From assembly GCA_963741985.1 (NCBI GenBank), contig CAVUKD010000002.1, positions 1,426,001-1,490,000 on the forward strand: a stretch of DNA of 64,000 nt. Reading direction: 5' to 3'. The DNA comes from Cryomorpha sp963741985. GTDB taxonomy: Bacteria; Bacteroidota; Bacteroidia; Flavobacteriales_D; Cryomorphaceae. The notes under the pieces are model-generated. The model was not told where the DNA came from. It was given only the letters and a program-made list of their open reading frames with translations, and did not search any database. A program made the position numbers and the translations under genes. Below, in pieces: positions 44,849-54,967 of the stretch. Position 1 is the first letter of the stretch. Each line of letters begins with the position of its first letter.

Positions 44849-47023
44849 ATGAAAAACTATCTACCCGGCCTTATCCTACTTTTGGTTTCATATGGAGCCG
44901 CTGCTCAAACCATCCTGCCGGTGGAAGACGAATATATTCTTACCGCTGCCAATTGCGACAGCCTTACTATTACTGCCGGATCATACAGCGGGCCCGATTT
45001 ATACACTACATTGCTCACCTATCCCGATTCGACTCAGCTTACGGCTCTAATTAACCCCGATTACTTCGGTCAACGTTGGGATGTGGACGGCGGATCTGAA
45101 TTGCGGTTTTACGACGGTTTTGAAGAATCGGCACCATTGCTCGGCAACTTCAACACATCTGATTATCCAAATGGTTTTTTACTCAATATGAATGTTGAAT
45201 TCCTGCGTATCGAATTTGAAACCGGTGAAGAAAGCTCAGGAGATGGTTTTGAGATGGCACTATTTTGCAGCCAAGGGCTTCAGGGATTGCCTCTTGCAAA
45301 ATTTAAACCCGCCCTTACCGAAAATTGGTATTATGACAATGATCTGAACATGAATGTATTGCGCGCTTGCAAAAACGACAGTTTTAATATCGCTATAGAC
45401 CCCATTTACCTCAACCCGCAAGTGGAAAATCAAAACGTGGATTCTATGCAGATAAAATGGTCTTTGGGCGATCTTGCTTTTAAACGCGGCAAAGGACTAA
45501 CCGATGTGAGTCACGCATATACCGAAGGCAACGGTTATGTAGTTACAGTCTATTCACAAGATAGTCTGGGCTCAGAATCATATCTGAAATTTATAGTGCA
45601 AAATTCGCCCCAACCGGAATTCACTATAGACGAGAATCTGGCTTTTTGCCAAAATGAACCGACTGAGATTGTAGGTGGAATGGATGGTGACGAAGTGGTG
45701 GGTGCTTCCGCAAATTTTGGTGAAACCTCGATTACTGAATTCTATGGAACGCAATTGTATTTGCCCGATGGAAATGATCAAAATTATACGACAACTATTG
45801 ATGTAATTGGTTTTCCTGATGGTACGACAATCACTTCGGCTACCAATTTGGCTGCGCTCTGTGTAAATATGGAGCATTCCTATCTCGGCGATTTGGAAAT
45901 GATGCTTACCTGTCCGGATGGAACGGGAGTGGATATTTTTAATTCCTTTACAGGAGAAGGGATACTAGAAAACGGATTATTTTCTGGCGGTTTTGGAGGT
46001 GCGAATTTATTTCTTGGAGATGCCTATGATATTTTCCCCAATGATGAACCCGGAATTGGTTTTGATTATTGTTTTTCTGATGACGCCGAATGGGGAACCT
46101 TGGGTGAGGAATTCGCGGCGGAAAATACCATTCCTGTTTCTACTTTCCAGCCTGGAAACGCAATGTCACCAGGAGTTTACAAACCTGAAGGGAGTTTTGA
46201 AAGTCTTGTCGGTTGTCCGGTAAACGGGGAGTGGATACTCACCATCAGAGATAATATAGCTCTTGACGATGGCTTCATCTTCGACTGGAGCCTCGGTTTT
46301 AGCGAAGATATGAGTTCAGAGTTTTATCAAAATGAACTCGTAGCTGCATCTTGGGAAAACAATGATTGGATTACTACGGTAAATGAAGGTTCTATAGAAG
46401 TAACTCCGCCGAATACTACTCCCGCAGATTTGACTTTTAATGTAAATGATGCCAATGGATGTACTTTTTCGAAAGATCTTACCGTCCAGGTTCATGATAC
46501 ATTGAATACAATCGACGATTCAGAGATTTGCGATTTAACCTACCAAATCCAATGGCCGAATTCAAGCGGAGATCTCGAATTTGTTTCTGGGTCATCGTCC
46601 AGTGTTACCATTTCAACTTCCGACAATTACTTCGAAGTAGAGGTTCCCGAAACAGGTGATTATACATTTGCTTTTAATTACTTCGGTTGCGGCGATCCAC
46701 TCGAAGCCAATTTGACTTTTCTTGACCCCAGCGATCCGGCTTGTCTTACCGGAATTGACGAAATGAACCTTTCGGAAAACATAACGCTGGCACCAAATCC
46801 TGTGAAAAACACAACCAACCTTTCATTTGACTTGTTACAATCTCAGCGCGTTCAAATCAATATTACAACGGTAGACGGGAAAATAGTCGCAAGCGAAAGT
46901 CAACTCTTTTCCGGCGGAAGCCAAACCAAAGAAATAAATATAGAAAACTTTGAAGCCGGCACTTATTTAATCACTTTAAAAGGAGAGACTTTTAAGACTT
47001 CCAAAATAGTGATTAAGCAATAA
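44849..47023 (+). CDS. Secreted CUB / PKD / P-domain protein with T9SS type A sorting domain
   Basis: 724 aa from the ATG at 44849 (MKNYLPG); the in-frame TTG at 44837 is not needed. Signal peptide to AAAQ. A CUB-like domain (about 30-140; WDVDGGSELRFYDG, FLRIEFETGEESSGDGF) precedes a PKD-like domain (about 190-255). A proprotein-convertase P-like domain (about 300-475) has LCVNMEHSYLGDLEMMLTCPDG and PVNGEWILTIRDN. The type A sorting domain is at about 645-724 (LAPNPVKNTTNLSF, FEAGTYLITLKG, SKIVIKQ). No catalytic domain is visible, so a surface or matrix protein is most likely. Paralogous to the 47567-50515 protein, which carries a type B domain instead. Confidence 0.85.
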   Translation: MKNYLPGLILLLVSYGAAAQTILPVEDEYILTAANCDSLTITAGSYSGPDLYTTLLTYPDSTQLTALINPDYFGQRWDVDGGSELRFYDGFEESAPLLGNFNTSDYPNGFLLNMNVEFLRIEFETGEESSGDGFEMALFCSQGLQGLPLAKFKPALTENWYYDNDLNMNVLRACKNDSFNIAIDPIYLNPQVENQNVDSMQIKWSLGDLAFKRGKGLTDVSHAYTEGNGYVVTVYSQDSLGSESYLKFIVQNSPQPEFTIDENLAFCQNEPTEIVGGMDGDEVVGASANFGETSITEFYGTQLYLPDGNDQNYTTTIDVIGFPDGTTITSATNLAALCVNMEHSYLGDLEMMLTCPDGTGVDIFNSFTGEGILENGLFSGGFGGANLFLGDAYDIFPNDEPGIGFDYCFSDDAEWGTLGEEFAAENTIPVSTFQPGNAMSPGVYKPEGSFESLVGCPVNGEWILTIRDNIALDDGFIFDWSLGFSEDMSSEFYQNELVAASWENNDWITTVNEGSIEVTPPNTTPADLTFNVNDANGCTFSKDLTVQVHDTLNTIDDSEICDLTYQIQWPNSSGDLEFVSGSSSSVTISTSDNYFEVEVPETGDYTFAFNYFGCGDPLEANLTFLDPSDPACLTGIDEMNLSENITLAPNPVKNTTNLSFDLLQSQRVQINITTVDGKIVASESQLFSGGSQTKEINIENFEAGTYLITLKGETFKTSKIVIKQ

Positions 47024-47115
47024 TATGCACACTTTGGAATAGTAGAATTGAAATTTTTTGAATCTCAGAATTCTGTTAATTGCGCCAACCATAGAGTTTG
47101 GAATTACAATATTGA

Positions 47116-47123
47116 TATATTTG
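47116..47123 (+). promoter_or_regulatory. -7-like element upstream of 47178 gene
   Basis: TATATTTG matches TAnnTTTG, 54 nt before the ATG at 47178. A TTTG at 47097-47100 is only 15 nt upstream, shorter than the usual 17-21. Confidence 0.45.
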
Positions 47124-47177
47124 CAGTAGAAGGTCAACTATTTTGGCCTTTTTACGTCATTCAATAAACCTTAATTT

Positions 47178-47564
47178 ATGAAATCAGTTTTCTTGATTCT
47201 CTTTCTGGGAGTCTCCGTTGCTGTCTTTTCTCAGCAAAATTTTGACAAGCGGCTCTTGACGAAGTTTAGTGAAGAGCAGATCTTAGAACTTCAGCATAAA
47301 AACCCAAATATTGTCGGATACATGGAATATTACCTAAACCATGGATATTCTATTGTGTCAAAATCTAATTTGACTGGTCAATTGAATAAGGGCACCGTGA
47401 AATTAAAATCTCTTAAGCCTGCCAAAATCAATCTATTTGCGCTAAGTGTTTCCCTCCCTTTAAATGCAGATGTTTATTATGGCATTGAAGGTGAAGATGA
47501 AGTGCTGGTCTTGCACAGTAGAAAAACGATGTTGTCTGATTTTCAAAATGAGTTAAAAAAATAA
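47178..47564 (+). CDS. Small secreted hypothetical protein
   Basis: 128 aa. Clear signal peptide (MKSVFLILFLGVSVAVFSQQ). The mature part has LLTKFSEEQILELQHKNPNIVGYMEYYLNHGYSIV and a beta-rich end with ADVYYGIEGEDEVLVLHSR. No family recognised. It lies 2 bp before the large type B T9SS protein gene, so the two are probably co-expressed. It may be a periplasmic or surface accessory of that protein. Confidence 0.72.
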   Translation: MKSVFLILFLGVSVAVFSQQNFDKRLLTKFSEEQILELQHKNPNIVGYMEYYLNHGYSIVSKSNLTGQLNKGTVKLKSLKPAKINLFALSVSLPLNADVYYGIEGEDEVLVLHSRKTMLSDFQNELKK

Positions 47565-47566
47565 GC

Positions 47567-50515
47567 ATGTTAAAAAATTACGTTATTTTTATTTTATCTG
47601 TGCTGACTTCGGCTACCCTATTCGGACAGAATGAGTATCAAATTCAAGACGAAGGAAACCATGATTTTTCATGTTTTACCGATTCGGTGATTCTCACAGC
47701 AGGTGGATCTTATGGGCCCAACGAAACATATGAAATCACTTTTTGTCTTGAGGGTGCTGAAGGAAATGTTGAAATAGTAATATCCCCTGCCTTATATGGA
47801 GATCTTTGGGATGTTGACGGAAACTCATTTATCACTGTACATAATGGCCCAAGTTCGGCATCTCCAATTATTCAAGGAGGGATGTATAACTCTGCGAACG
47901 ACCCAAACGGTATCGTTGTCACAACGAATGGGAGTACTTGCATTACGATAGTCTTTGCGACTGGGAATGGTTCTTCAGGCACCGGATTCAACGCCCACAT
48001 TAGATGCGAAGAAGCTTTTCAGCCCTTCTTTGTGGAGTTAAATTCAGAACCTGCTTTTCAATCTACTAATGTAGATTCGCTCAGTATTGCAGTTTGTTAT
48101 ACAGACTCATTTACAGTTCATGCAACAACCAGCTATCCCTTAAGTGACGCGAGCGGAAATGGATATCAACAATCAGATGCCACCAGTCAATTTAACTGGG
48201 CAATGGGAGACGGAACCAATCTCTCGGGGTTTGGCTTAACCGATATCACTTATGCCTATTCAAGTGGTTCTGGTCATGAAATTAATCTTTCTATAATCGA
48301 TGCTTCTGGAACCATTCAGTACTATCGATTCTACGTTCTTCAAAGTCCAAGACCGGATTTTAGCAATGTAGCATTGAACGATACCCTATGTATTGGTTCA
48401 GAAACAGTTATTTCAGGAGGGATCAATTTGCTCAACCAAGATACTGTCGGAGTAGGTCCCGGTACCGGAGCTATCCTTGGTGGCGGTTCAGTTGGTGGCC
48501 AGGAATCGGTTTTTGATGCAGATTCGTCCTGCACACCCTATGTCATTCCGCTAGTAATCAGTGACTTTGAAGATGGACAGACACTAGATAATATAGATGA
48601 TCTTTTGAACATCTGTGTTAATTTGTATCACACATTTATTGGAGATTTGGAGATGGGTCTGGTTTGCCCTGGAGCCCAAGATACATTGGTTCTTTTTGAT
48701 ATGAGGGATACGCAGGGTCAATGTCCAAACCTATTCGTTGGAGGTGTAAATGGTGACGGCACTTATTTGGGCGAACCAGAAGCTTTACCTACACCTATAG
48801 GCTACGATTATTGTTTTAATAATGATCCAGAGTTTGATACATTCGGGGTGGAGTTTACCAATCTTCCAGCTACGGCAACTTCGATGCCGGCCGGGTCATA
48901 TGCCCCGATGTCCGATATTAATACACTTGTAGGGTGTCCATTAAACGGGACGTGGCAGCTGATCCTTTTAGACGGATATGCATCAGATGTTGGCGTACTT
49001 AACAGCTGGTCCTTATTCTTTAACCCCGACATTAACCCGTCAACAAAATATTATTCACCCGAGATTGTATCGGCAGGGTGGGATGAAAATTCTGATTTGG
49101 TCGTAAATGATGATTCTACTTCAGTTACTGTAACTCCATCTCAGGAAGGGGACAACTCTTTTACCTTTTTCGCTTATGATGAGTTCGGCTGTCGACATGA
49201 TACAACAATCGACATATATGTGCGGCCCTATGTTCAATTTGCCGATGCCATAGCATGTGATCTCACTCATATAGCCGCACCAGCCAACGCTCCCAATGGA
49301 GGAGTTTACACCCAACTTACAGGGCCCACAACAAGTGCAGATCTCAATTTTGTGCCAATTATTGAAGGATTTAGCCCCGATAGTATTTTTGCGAATGAAT
49401 ATGGAGTTTACGATGTAGATTTTACCGAAAACAATTGTAGCTACTCAGATACTGCCTCAATAGACTTCCGGCCCGATCCGAATATTCAAGCTTTTATTGA
49501 TAGTACAGTCTTGTGTATAGGAGCCACGCTCACCCTCGATGCCGGACCGCAACAACCCAATTCCGACAATTTTAGTATTGTCTGGACGAAAAACGGAAAT
49601 GCTTTTAATACGTCAGATTATTCTGTTACACTCAATGAAACTGGATATTACGAATTGACCATTACCGGAGTTTGTGGAGTTGCTACAGATGCTACAGATT
49701 TGGTGGCCATTACGCTTAGCTTTGATGGTGATACCGTCTGTGGCCTTCAGGCAAATGGTTCCGTTGATCTCGCTCCGGCAGGTTCGGGTCTTTGGACTGC
49801 AAACTCAAATGATATTTCCTTTAGTTCAGCAAATCAATTAAATACTCAGATATCATCGAGCAAATACGGTCTGTATCCCATCACTTTTACCGACTCACGT
49901 TGTCCGGAAGATGGGGTGACCCACGATTTTCGATTTGTAGAACAGCCTGTCGCCAGTATTATACCTCAGTTCCCTGATTTTTGTTTGGATAGTGATTCAC
50001 TCACCCTTACCGCTACTGTAAATGGAAGCAACAAGGGAATTTATATTTGGACAGTAAACGGTACTGCGGAACCTGCGCAAGGCAATGTTTTAAAATTTGG
50101 TCCAAACCCGGATGCCGGAAGTGGCGGATTTCTTCCTCTCGAAGATTATCTGATCGAAGTACTGGTGCAAGATGCTTTCGGCGTTTGTCCGTTGGCTACC
50201 GGTGCGGCTAATTTTACAGGAAAATGGTGCGAGTACAATATTCCAAACGTTATCACACCAAACGGCGACGGTAAAAATGATAAATTCAAAGTGCAGTATA
50301 TCGAATATTTCCCGGGTACCAAGCTCTCCATTTATGACAGATGGGGAAAACTCATCTTCGAGCAAGCTGACTATGACAAATACCAAGATGCAAATGGAGG
50401 CTGGGATCCCGGTGATCAAGCCTCCGGAACCTATTTTTATGAGCTGCTTATTCCTCAAGCCGATAAGAAAGAATCGGGGTACATTGAAATCTTAAAAGAC
50501 GGTCCTAAAAATTAG
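47567..50515 (+). CDS. Secreted CUB / PKD / P-domain protein with T9SS type B (gliding-associated) sorting domain
   Basis: 982 aa. Signal peptide to LFGQ. A CUB-like domain (about 30-150; DLWDVDGNSFITVHNG, TIVFATGNGSSGTGF) precedes a PKD-like region (about 195-260). A P-like domain (about 320-490) has NICVNLYHTFIGDLEMGLVCPG and GCPLNGTWQLILLDG. Several Ig/PKD-like repeats follow. The C-terminal about 90 residues are a type B gliding motility-associated domain (NVITPNGDGKNDKFKV, LSIYDRWGKLIFE, SGTYFYELLI). The N-terminal three domains are homologous to the preceding type A protein. Likely a surface adhesin or matrix component. The terminator-like hairpin at 50541-50568 follows the stop. Confidence 0.86.
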   Translation: MLKNYVIFILSVLTSATLFGQNEYQIQDEGNHDFSCFTDSVILTAGGSYGPNETYEITFCLEGAEGNVEIVISPALYGDLWDVDGNSFITVHNGPSSASPIIQGGMYNSANDPNGIVVTTNGSTCITIVFATGNGSSGTGFNAHIRCEEAFQPFFVELNSEPAFQSTNVDSLSIAVCYTDSFTVHATTSYPLSDASGNGYQQSDATSQFNWAMGDGTNLSGFGLTDITYAYSSGSGHEINLSIIDASGTIQYYRFYVLQSPRPDFSNVALNDTLCIGSETVISGGINLLNQDTVGVGPGTGAILGGGSVGGQESVFDADSSCTPYVIPLVISDFEDGQTLDNIDDLLNICVNLYHTFIGDLEMGLVCPGAQDTLVLFDMRDTQGQCPNLFVGGVNGDGTYLGEPEALPTPIGYDYCFNNDPEFDTFGVEFTNLPATATSMPAGSYAPMSDINTLVGCPLNGTWQLILLDGYASDVGVLNSWSLFFNPDINPSTKYYSPEIVSAGWDENSDLVVNDDSTSVTVTPSQEGDNSFTFFAYDEFGCRHDTTIDIYVRPYVQFADAIACDLTHIAAPANAPNGGVYTQLTGPTTSADLNFVPIIEGFSPDSIFANEYGVYDVDFTENNCSYSDTASIDFRPDPNIQAFIDSTVLCIGATLTLDAGPQQPNSDNFSIVWTKNGNAFNTSDYSVTLNETGYYELTITGVCGVATDATDLVAITLSFDGDTVCGLQANGSVDLAPAGSGLWTANSNDISFSSANQLNTQISSSKYGLYPITFTDSRCPEDGVTHDFRFVEQPVASIIPQFPDFCLDSDSLTLTATVNGSNKGIYIWTVNGTAEPAQGNVLKFGPNPDAGSGGFLPLEDYLIEVLVQDAFGVCPLATGAANFTGKWCEYNIPNVITPNGDGKNDKFKVQYIEYFPGTKLSIYDRWGKLIFEQADYDKYQDANGGWDPGDQASGTYFYELLIPQADKKESGYIEILKDGPKN

Positions 50516-50540
50516 ACTCCAATCTTAAAATAATATTCTT

Positions 50541-50568
50541 ACAAGCCCGGGATTATTCTCGGGCTTGT
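50541..50568 (+). terminator. Hairpin after the type B T9SS gene
   Basis: Nine-base-pair stem (ACAAGCCCG with CGGGCTTGT) and a 10-nt loop, 26 nt after the stop at 50515. There is no strong T run, so termination is likely but not certain. Confidence 0.6.
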
Positions 50569-50572
50569 CGCT

Positions 50573-50580
50573 TATATTTG
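50573..50580 (+). promoter_or_regulatory. -7 element of metF promoter
   Basis: TATATTTG, matching TAnnTTTG, 20 nt before the GTG start of metF at 50601 and directly after the hairpin. Confidence 0.6.
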
Positions 50581-50600
50581 TCGCTTTATAAAAAATTGCC

Positions 50601-51557
50601 GTGAAAATTACAGAACATCTCAACAATAGAAAAAAAACCCTTTTCTCATTTGAAATATTGCCTCCGCTGAAAGGCAAAAGAATTGAAGCAATCTTTGAAG
50701 GAATTGACCCTTTGATGGAGTTCAACCCCCCTTTTATTAATGTTACTTATCACCGCGAAGAATATATTTATAAAAAATTCCCCAACGACCTGCTCAAAAA
50801 AGTGAGTATCCGAAAACGCCCGGGAACCGTTGGTATTTGTGCCGCAATAATGAACAAATACGACATAGATGCAGTGCCCCACCTTATCTGTGGTGGTTTC
50901 TCTGTCGAGGAAACGGAGAATGCACTTATCGATCTCCAATTTCTTGGAATAGACAATGTTCTGGCTCTGCGCGGCGACCCGATTCATGGGGAGAGTACTT
51001 TTAAAGCTGAAGAAAGTGGACACAAATATGCTGTAGATCTGATTACCCAAATTGCTAATATGAATAAGGGCAAATTGCTTCATGAGGAAAGCAAGGCAAA
51101 TGCTCAGGGATTGTTCTGTATTGGTACTGCCGGATACCCGGAGAAACATTACGAATCAATGAGCATGAAAACCGATATGAGTTATCTAAAACGAAAAGTC
51201 GAAGCAGGCGCGGATTATATAACCACGCAAATGTTTTTTGATAATAAAAGATATTTCGATTTTGTGGACCGCTGCCGTGCAATGGATATCAATGTCCCTA
51301 TAATTCCAGGGCTGAAACCCATTACTGCTCTGCGCCATATTGCCTTTTTACCCAAAACTTTTTTCATTGATTTTCCGGATGAACTGGCAGATGCATTAAT
51401 GAATTGCAAAACCGATGCAGATGTGAAAAAAGTAGGAGTGAAGTGGGCTATCGAACAAAGTCAGGAACTTGTTGAGAAAGGCGCTCCGTGTATCCATTAC
51501 TACACCATGGGCAAAAGTGGTGCGGTAAAAGAAATAGCCAACGAGGTGTTTAAATAA
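50601..51557 (+). CDS. metF: 5,10-methylenetetrahydrofolate reductase
   Basis: 318 aa, GTG start. MetF/MTHFR signatures: LFSFEILPPLKG, FINVTYHREE, HLICGGFSVEETENALIDL, NVLALRGDP, GTAGYPEKHYE, KVEAGADYITTQMFFDNKRYFDFVDRC, IIPGLKPI, and a C-terminal CIHYYTMGK. An FAD enzyme that makes 5-methyl-THF for methionine synthesis in the cytoplasm. Monocistronic as seen; the last 8 bp overlap the convergent ribE gene. Confidence 0.96.
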   Translation: MKITEHLNNRKKTLFSFEILPPLKGKRIEAIFEGIDPLMEFNPPFINVTYHREEYIYKKFPNDLLKKVSIRKRPGTVGICAAIMNKYDIDAVPHLICGGFSVEETENALIDLQFLGIDNVLALRGDPIHGESTFKAEESGHKYAVDLITQIANMNKGKLLHEESKANAQGLFCIGTAGYPEKHYESMSMKTDMSYLKRKVEAGADYITTQMFFDNKRYFDFVDRCRAMDINVPIIPGLKPITALRHIAFLPKTFFIDFPDELADALMNCKTDADVKKVGVKWAIEQSQELVEKGAPCIHYYTMGKSGAVKEIANEVFK

Positions 51558-52146
51558 CCCCCTGTCTGCGCATCATCTCTGAAACATATTTTCCGATAAT
51601 ATCAAACTCGAGGTTCACTTTATCACCCGACCGAAGGGTATTGAAATTGGTATGCTCCAGCGTATAGGGTATGATTGCGACGGAGAACGAATCTGCACCA
51701 CTATCCACTACAGTGAGACTGACTCCATTAATGGTAATGGAACCTTTCACGACAGTGACAAATTCCTGACCCTTGGGGTGCGAAAAGTAAAACCGGGTAC
51801 TGCCATCATCGTCCTTTCTTTTTGAACAGGTAGCAGTAGTATCAACGTGTCCCTGTACAATATGGCCATCAAAGCGACCGTCAGCAAGCATACATCTTTC
51901 AAGATTTATTTGATCTCCGATGTTCCAGTCTCCAAGTCTCGACTTTTCTAAGGTTTCGCGAATTGCCGTGACACGATGTATGTCTTCGGCAAGTCCTACT
52001 ACCGTGAGGCAAACACCATCATGAGCAACACTCTGATCAATTTTTAGCAAATGGCTAATGTCCGACCGAATATCGAAATGGATATTTCCGCCATCCAGTT
52101 CGATATTATCCAACCTTCCCACTGTTTCAATTATACCTGTAAACAT
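51550..52146 (-). CDS. ribE: Riboflavin synthase, alpha subunit
   Basis: 198 aa, the usual length. Two lumazine-binding repeats: MFTGIIETVG at the N-terminus, HDGVCLTVVG in repeat 1, and GHVDTTATC and ITINGVSLTVVDS in repeat 2, with EHTNFNTLRSGDKVNLEFDIIGKYV at the end. It converts two 6,7-dimethyl-8-ribityllumazine molecules to riboflavin. It starts 3 bp after the stop of the large type B T9SS gene, so it may be read from that transcript. Confidence 0.96.
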   Translation of the reverse strand: MFTGIIETVGRLDNIELDGGNIHFDIRSDISHLLKIDQSVAHDGVCLTVVGLAEDIHRVTAIRETLEKSRLGDWNIGDQINLERCMLADGRFDGHIVQGHVDTTATCSKRKDDDGSTRFYFSHPKGQEFVTVVKGSITINGVSLTVVDSGADSFSVAIIPYTLEHTNFNTLRSGDKVNLEFDIIGKYVSEMMRRQGVI

Positions 52147-52149
52147 GAA

Positions 52150-54813
52150 TTAATCCCTGTGGTTTGATCCGTCGGCAAAAATAGTGATATAACCCGACAA
52201 ATTAATCGGGTCGAGACCTGTCAAACGAATGGCAAATACTTTGCAAGTATAGAAATAGGTTCCGTCTGTTACGGGCTTACCGGTGTCCTTATTGGTTCCA
52301 TCCCAGAGAATATCCGGATCAGTACTTTGAAAGACAATCGAGCCCCATCGGTTAAAAACAGTAAACTCTAAGGATTCGACCGAGCGATAAGGAAAAGGTT
52401 TGAAGTAATCGTTTTTGCCATCTCCATTGGGTGTGAAAACATTCGGCAACGAATAAACAGGACAATTATCAAAACAAATAATATTGCTGAATTCGCTTTC
52501 ATTTTGTACAATCGTACCATCGGGCCACGGCGACAATGAATCTAAGGCGGTAATGGCGTAACATCCTGCAATAGAATTATCGAAAACCAAATCGAGACTG
52601 GTAAGTTCACTCCCGGAAATGGTTTGGAGAAGTTCAAATTCCCCTCCTTCTACCGGTGTGAAATATACATTGTACTGAAGCGCGTCATCCGTAGCCGGGC
52701 ATTCCACATTGGGGTTGGTCCAGGTAAGATTTACATCAAAAGTTTTACAATCTCCATCGCCTGAAAGTACCGGCGGGCAAGGCGGCGTGCGATCGTAGGG
52801 CTGTGAGCATTCTTGCTGAGAATAGTTAATGAGCGTATCACTCTCTTCTATAGCCATATACGAACCATGGCTTACCACATAGTAGCAATAGTTTCGGTTG
52901 TTTACCAACGCGGTATCCACATAACCCATCTCGTCGGTGGTGCTTATCAATTCGAATGCACCGGTACCATCCGTCTGTCGGTAAATATCATATTGAAAAT
53001 TAATCCAGGGAACATGGTCTTCCCAATCGACTGAAATTTGATTGTCATTCGGCGTAAGGGTTATGAAAAGAGAAGATGCATTGTTTGATTTGGCAGCAAG
53101 TTCACCTGCACTGTACAAATCAACGCGATATGTTTGCGCAGTATCTACCGTATTCACATCGGTTACAATATAGTCCGTGGTGAGGTTTTCAATTTCCGCT
53201 TCAATCGATGATTCAAACGCCAGAGTTACCGGATTCTCAAATCCATCGGCGCGATATAGTTTATATTGGTATGGGCCAGGAAAAGCGATTGTATCCAGTT
53301 TTATCGGGCTTCTCCAATTTAGAGTGTCTATTCCGGCCACAGCTGTTATTCCTACGCTGTTCTTTTTGATAATCGGAATTTCAAATTTAATCTGGTCACA
53401 GGATTCATTGCTGGCATAGCTCTCCGCGCCGTCTGAGAAAATGGCGATCACCATATAGCAGTTTTCCCGTCCGAAGATAATTTCATCATTATCAACATAA
53501 GTGGTATCCAGCAAGCCTTCATTCTCTGCTATTTCCACATAGCCAGTGTACGCCGGAACACCCGTCTCGCAATGAGAGGGCATGAATCCGTATGGATTGA
53601 TACGCCGATATATTTTATATCCAATTGCCTCGCTACAAGGCGAGGGACTCCATGAAAGATGTATGGAACTTCCCACGGCATTTGCGAAAAGGTTTTCAGG
53701 CGCGGGTGCGACCACAGTGATATTCATCGTGGTGATATCCACCAGACTAATGCCGGGACCGTTGTCAGAAACTTGAAAAATGGCTTGATACGGAGCCAGA
53801 CGAACATGGCTGCAATTGGTATCCCAGTTGAATGTGCCTTGAACAGGAGGTAATTCCCCATTTTGAGTGATAGGGTCAGCCGGTGAATCAGGTGTGTTGA
53901 AAGGTGCTCCATAGCCTTCTAATTGCAAATTGGTGCTATTCGGATCATTCGCATAGATCTGGAAGTTTAGGTTTTGACCAGCTTCTACACAGGTGTCTTG
54001 AATGGGTTCAATTACCGGGGGCAAATTATCGCAGAAGTCCACCGTAATTTGCATATCGCGTAGGACTGTTCCGACCAAAAGACCATCGCGCCATTCTTCA
54101 ACAAGAATAGCCAGATTATATTCTCCTACCTTCTGAGGCACCTCCCAAATTACGGTTCCGGTATGCACATCAATGCTGAGATTCATGGATGGATCGGTAG
54201 GTGTAGACGTCGGTTCGATTTGATTCGGATATTGATAATAGCCAAGCTCAAGCGGAACACAATTTGGCCCCATACTCGGTACAAGTTTAAATGCTAGGCT
54301 ATCTCCATCGGGGTCAAAAGCTCCCGGACTATAAACCCATGGTTGCCATAGACAGGCATCCTGAATACAGGTATTGCTAAATCGAACAGAATTATTTTCT
54401 CTTATTGCCGCACTGATTCTCAAGGTAGTCTGAATAGCAAATGGAGTATAAAGTGAGTTTTCAATATTTAGAATTCCGCCATTTCGATTTGGATCGGAAA
54501 CACAGATTTCATACAGGCCTGATCCAGGGAATGTATGTTCTTTTTTGTAAATATTTTCCTGAGTGTCCTGCCCTATTGGAAAAGGAATAATCTGCAATCG
54601 CTCCAAACTGTCAATCGGGGTACCATCCCCCCAACTTATGGGGAGAAACGGCCGGTCAGCTTGAGCGGAACTTTTTGTACAGGTGTGAATCGTTATTTCA
54701 TACGTATTGCCCGACACCCACGTATATGTTATCGATCCTCCACGGTTGTGCGTGGCATAAGCACCCGTTGAAAGGATAAATAGAGCAAAAAGAAGAGTTA
54801 AAATTCGTTTCAC
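52150..54813 (-). CDS. Large T9SS type B (gliding-associated) surface protein
   Basis: 887 aa. Signal peptide to GAYA (about residue 20). The N-terminal domain (about 21-265) begins THNRGGSITYTWVSGNTYEITIHTC and contains FDPDGDSLAFKLVPS and TGTVIWEVPQKVGEYNLAILVEEW, a form common in Bacteroidota gliding-associated proteins. FN3/PKD-like domains follow (SWSPSPCSEAIGYKIYR, VDWEDHVPWINFQYDIYR, LTWTNPN). The type B C-terminal domain is at about 795-887 (NVFTPNGDGKNDYFKPF, FTVFNRWGSIVF, DGTYFYTCKVF, ITIFADGS). Probably exported and surface-displayed; no enzymatic motif. The function of the individual domains is unknown. Confidence 0.86.
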   Translation of the reverse strand: MKRILTLLFALFILSTGAYATHNRGGSITYTWVSGNTYEITIHTCTKSSAQADRPFLPISWGDGTPIDSLERLQIIPFPIGQDTQENIYKKEHTFPGSGLYEICVSDPNRNGGILNIENSLYTPFAIQTTLRISAAIRENNSVRFSNTCIQDACLWQPWVYSPGAFDPDGDSLAFKLVPSMGPNCVPLELGYYQYPNQIEPTSTPTDPSMNLSIDVHTGTVIWEVPQKVGEYNLAILVEEWRDGLLVGTVLRDMQITVDFCDNLPPVIEPIQDTCVEAGQNLNFQIYANDPNSTNLQLEGYGAPFNTPDSPADPITQNGELPPVQGTFNWDTNCSHVRLAPYQAIFQVSDNGPGISLVDITTMNITVVAPAPENLFANAVGSSIHLSWSPSPCSEAIGYKIYRRINPYGFMPSHCETGVPAYTGYVEIAENEGLLDTTYVDNDEIIFGRENCYMVIAIFSDGAESYASNESCDQIKFEIPIIKKNSVGITAVAGIDTLNWRSPIKLDTIAFPGPYQYKLYRADGFENPVTLAFESSIEAEIENLTTDYIVTDVNTVDTAQTYRVDLYSAGELAAKSNNASSLFITLTPNDNQISVDWEDHVPWINFQYDIYRQTDGTGAFELISTTDEMGYVDTALVNNRNYCYYVVSHGSYMAIEESDTLINYSQQECSQPYDRTPPCPPVLSGDGDCKTFDVNLTWTNPNVECPATDDALQYNVYFTPVEGGEFELLQTISGSELTSLDLVFDNSIAGCYAITALDSLSPWPDGTIVQNESEFSNIICFDNCPVYSLPNVFTPNGDGKNDYFKPFPYRSVESLEFTVFNRWGSIVFQSTDPDILWDGTNKDTGKPVTDGTYFYTCKVFAIRLTGLDPINLSGYITIFADGSNHRD

Positions 54814-54967
54814 AATGAAATTAGAAATTAGGGCATTAAAGGTAGTTAAAATTCAATTGATTAAACGTTCTTAAGGTACATTCTATTGTCGATTGATACC
54901 ACTTATTCAGTCAAAATCTTCTTTAGGTCAACAATAATAAAACTGTAAATTAGCGCAAAATAAAATT

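Noticed and set aside
47136..47160. AAC-N16-CGTCAT upstream of the 47178 gene as a third ECF promoter
   Set aside because: Spacing and flanking bases differ from the two matching sites, and a TAnnTTTG box is present; likely chance.
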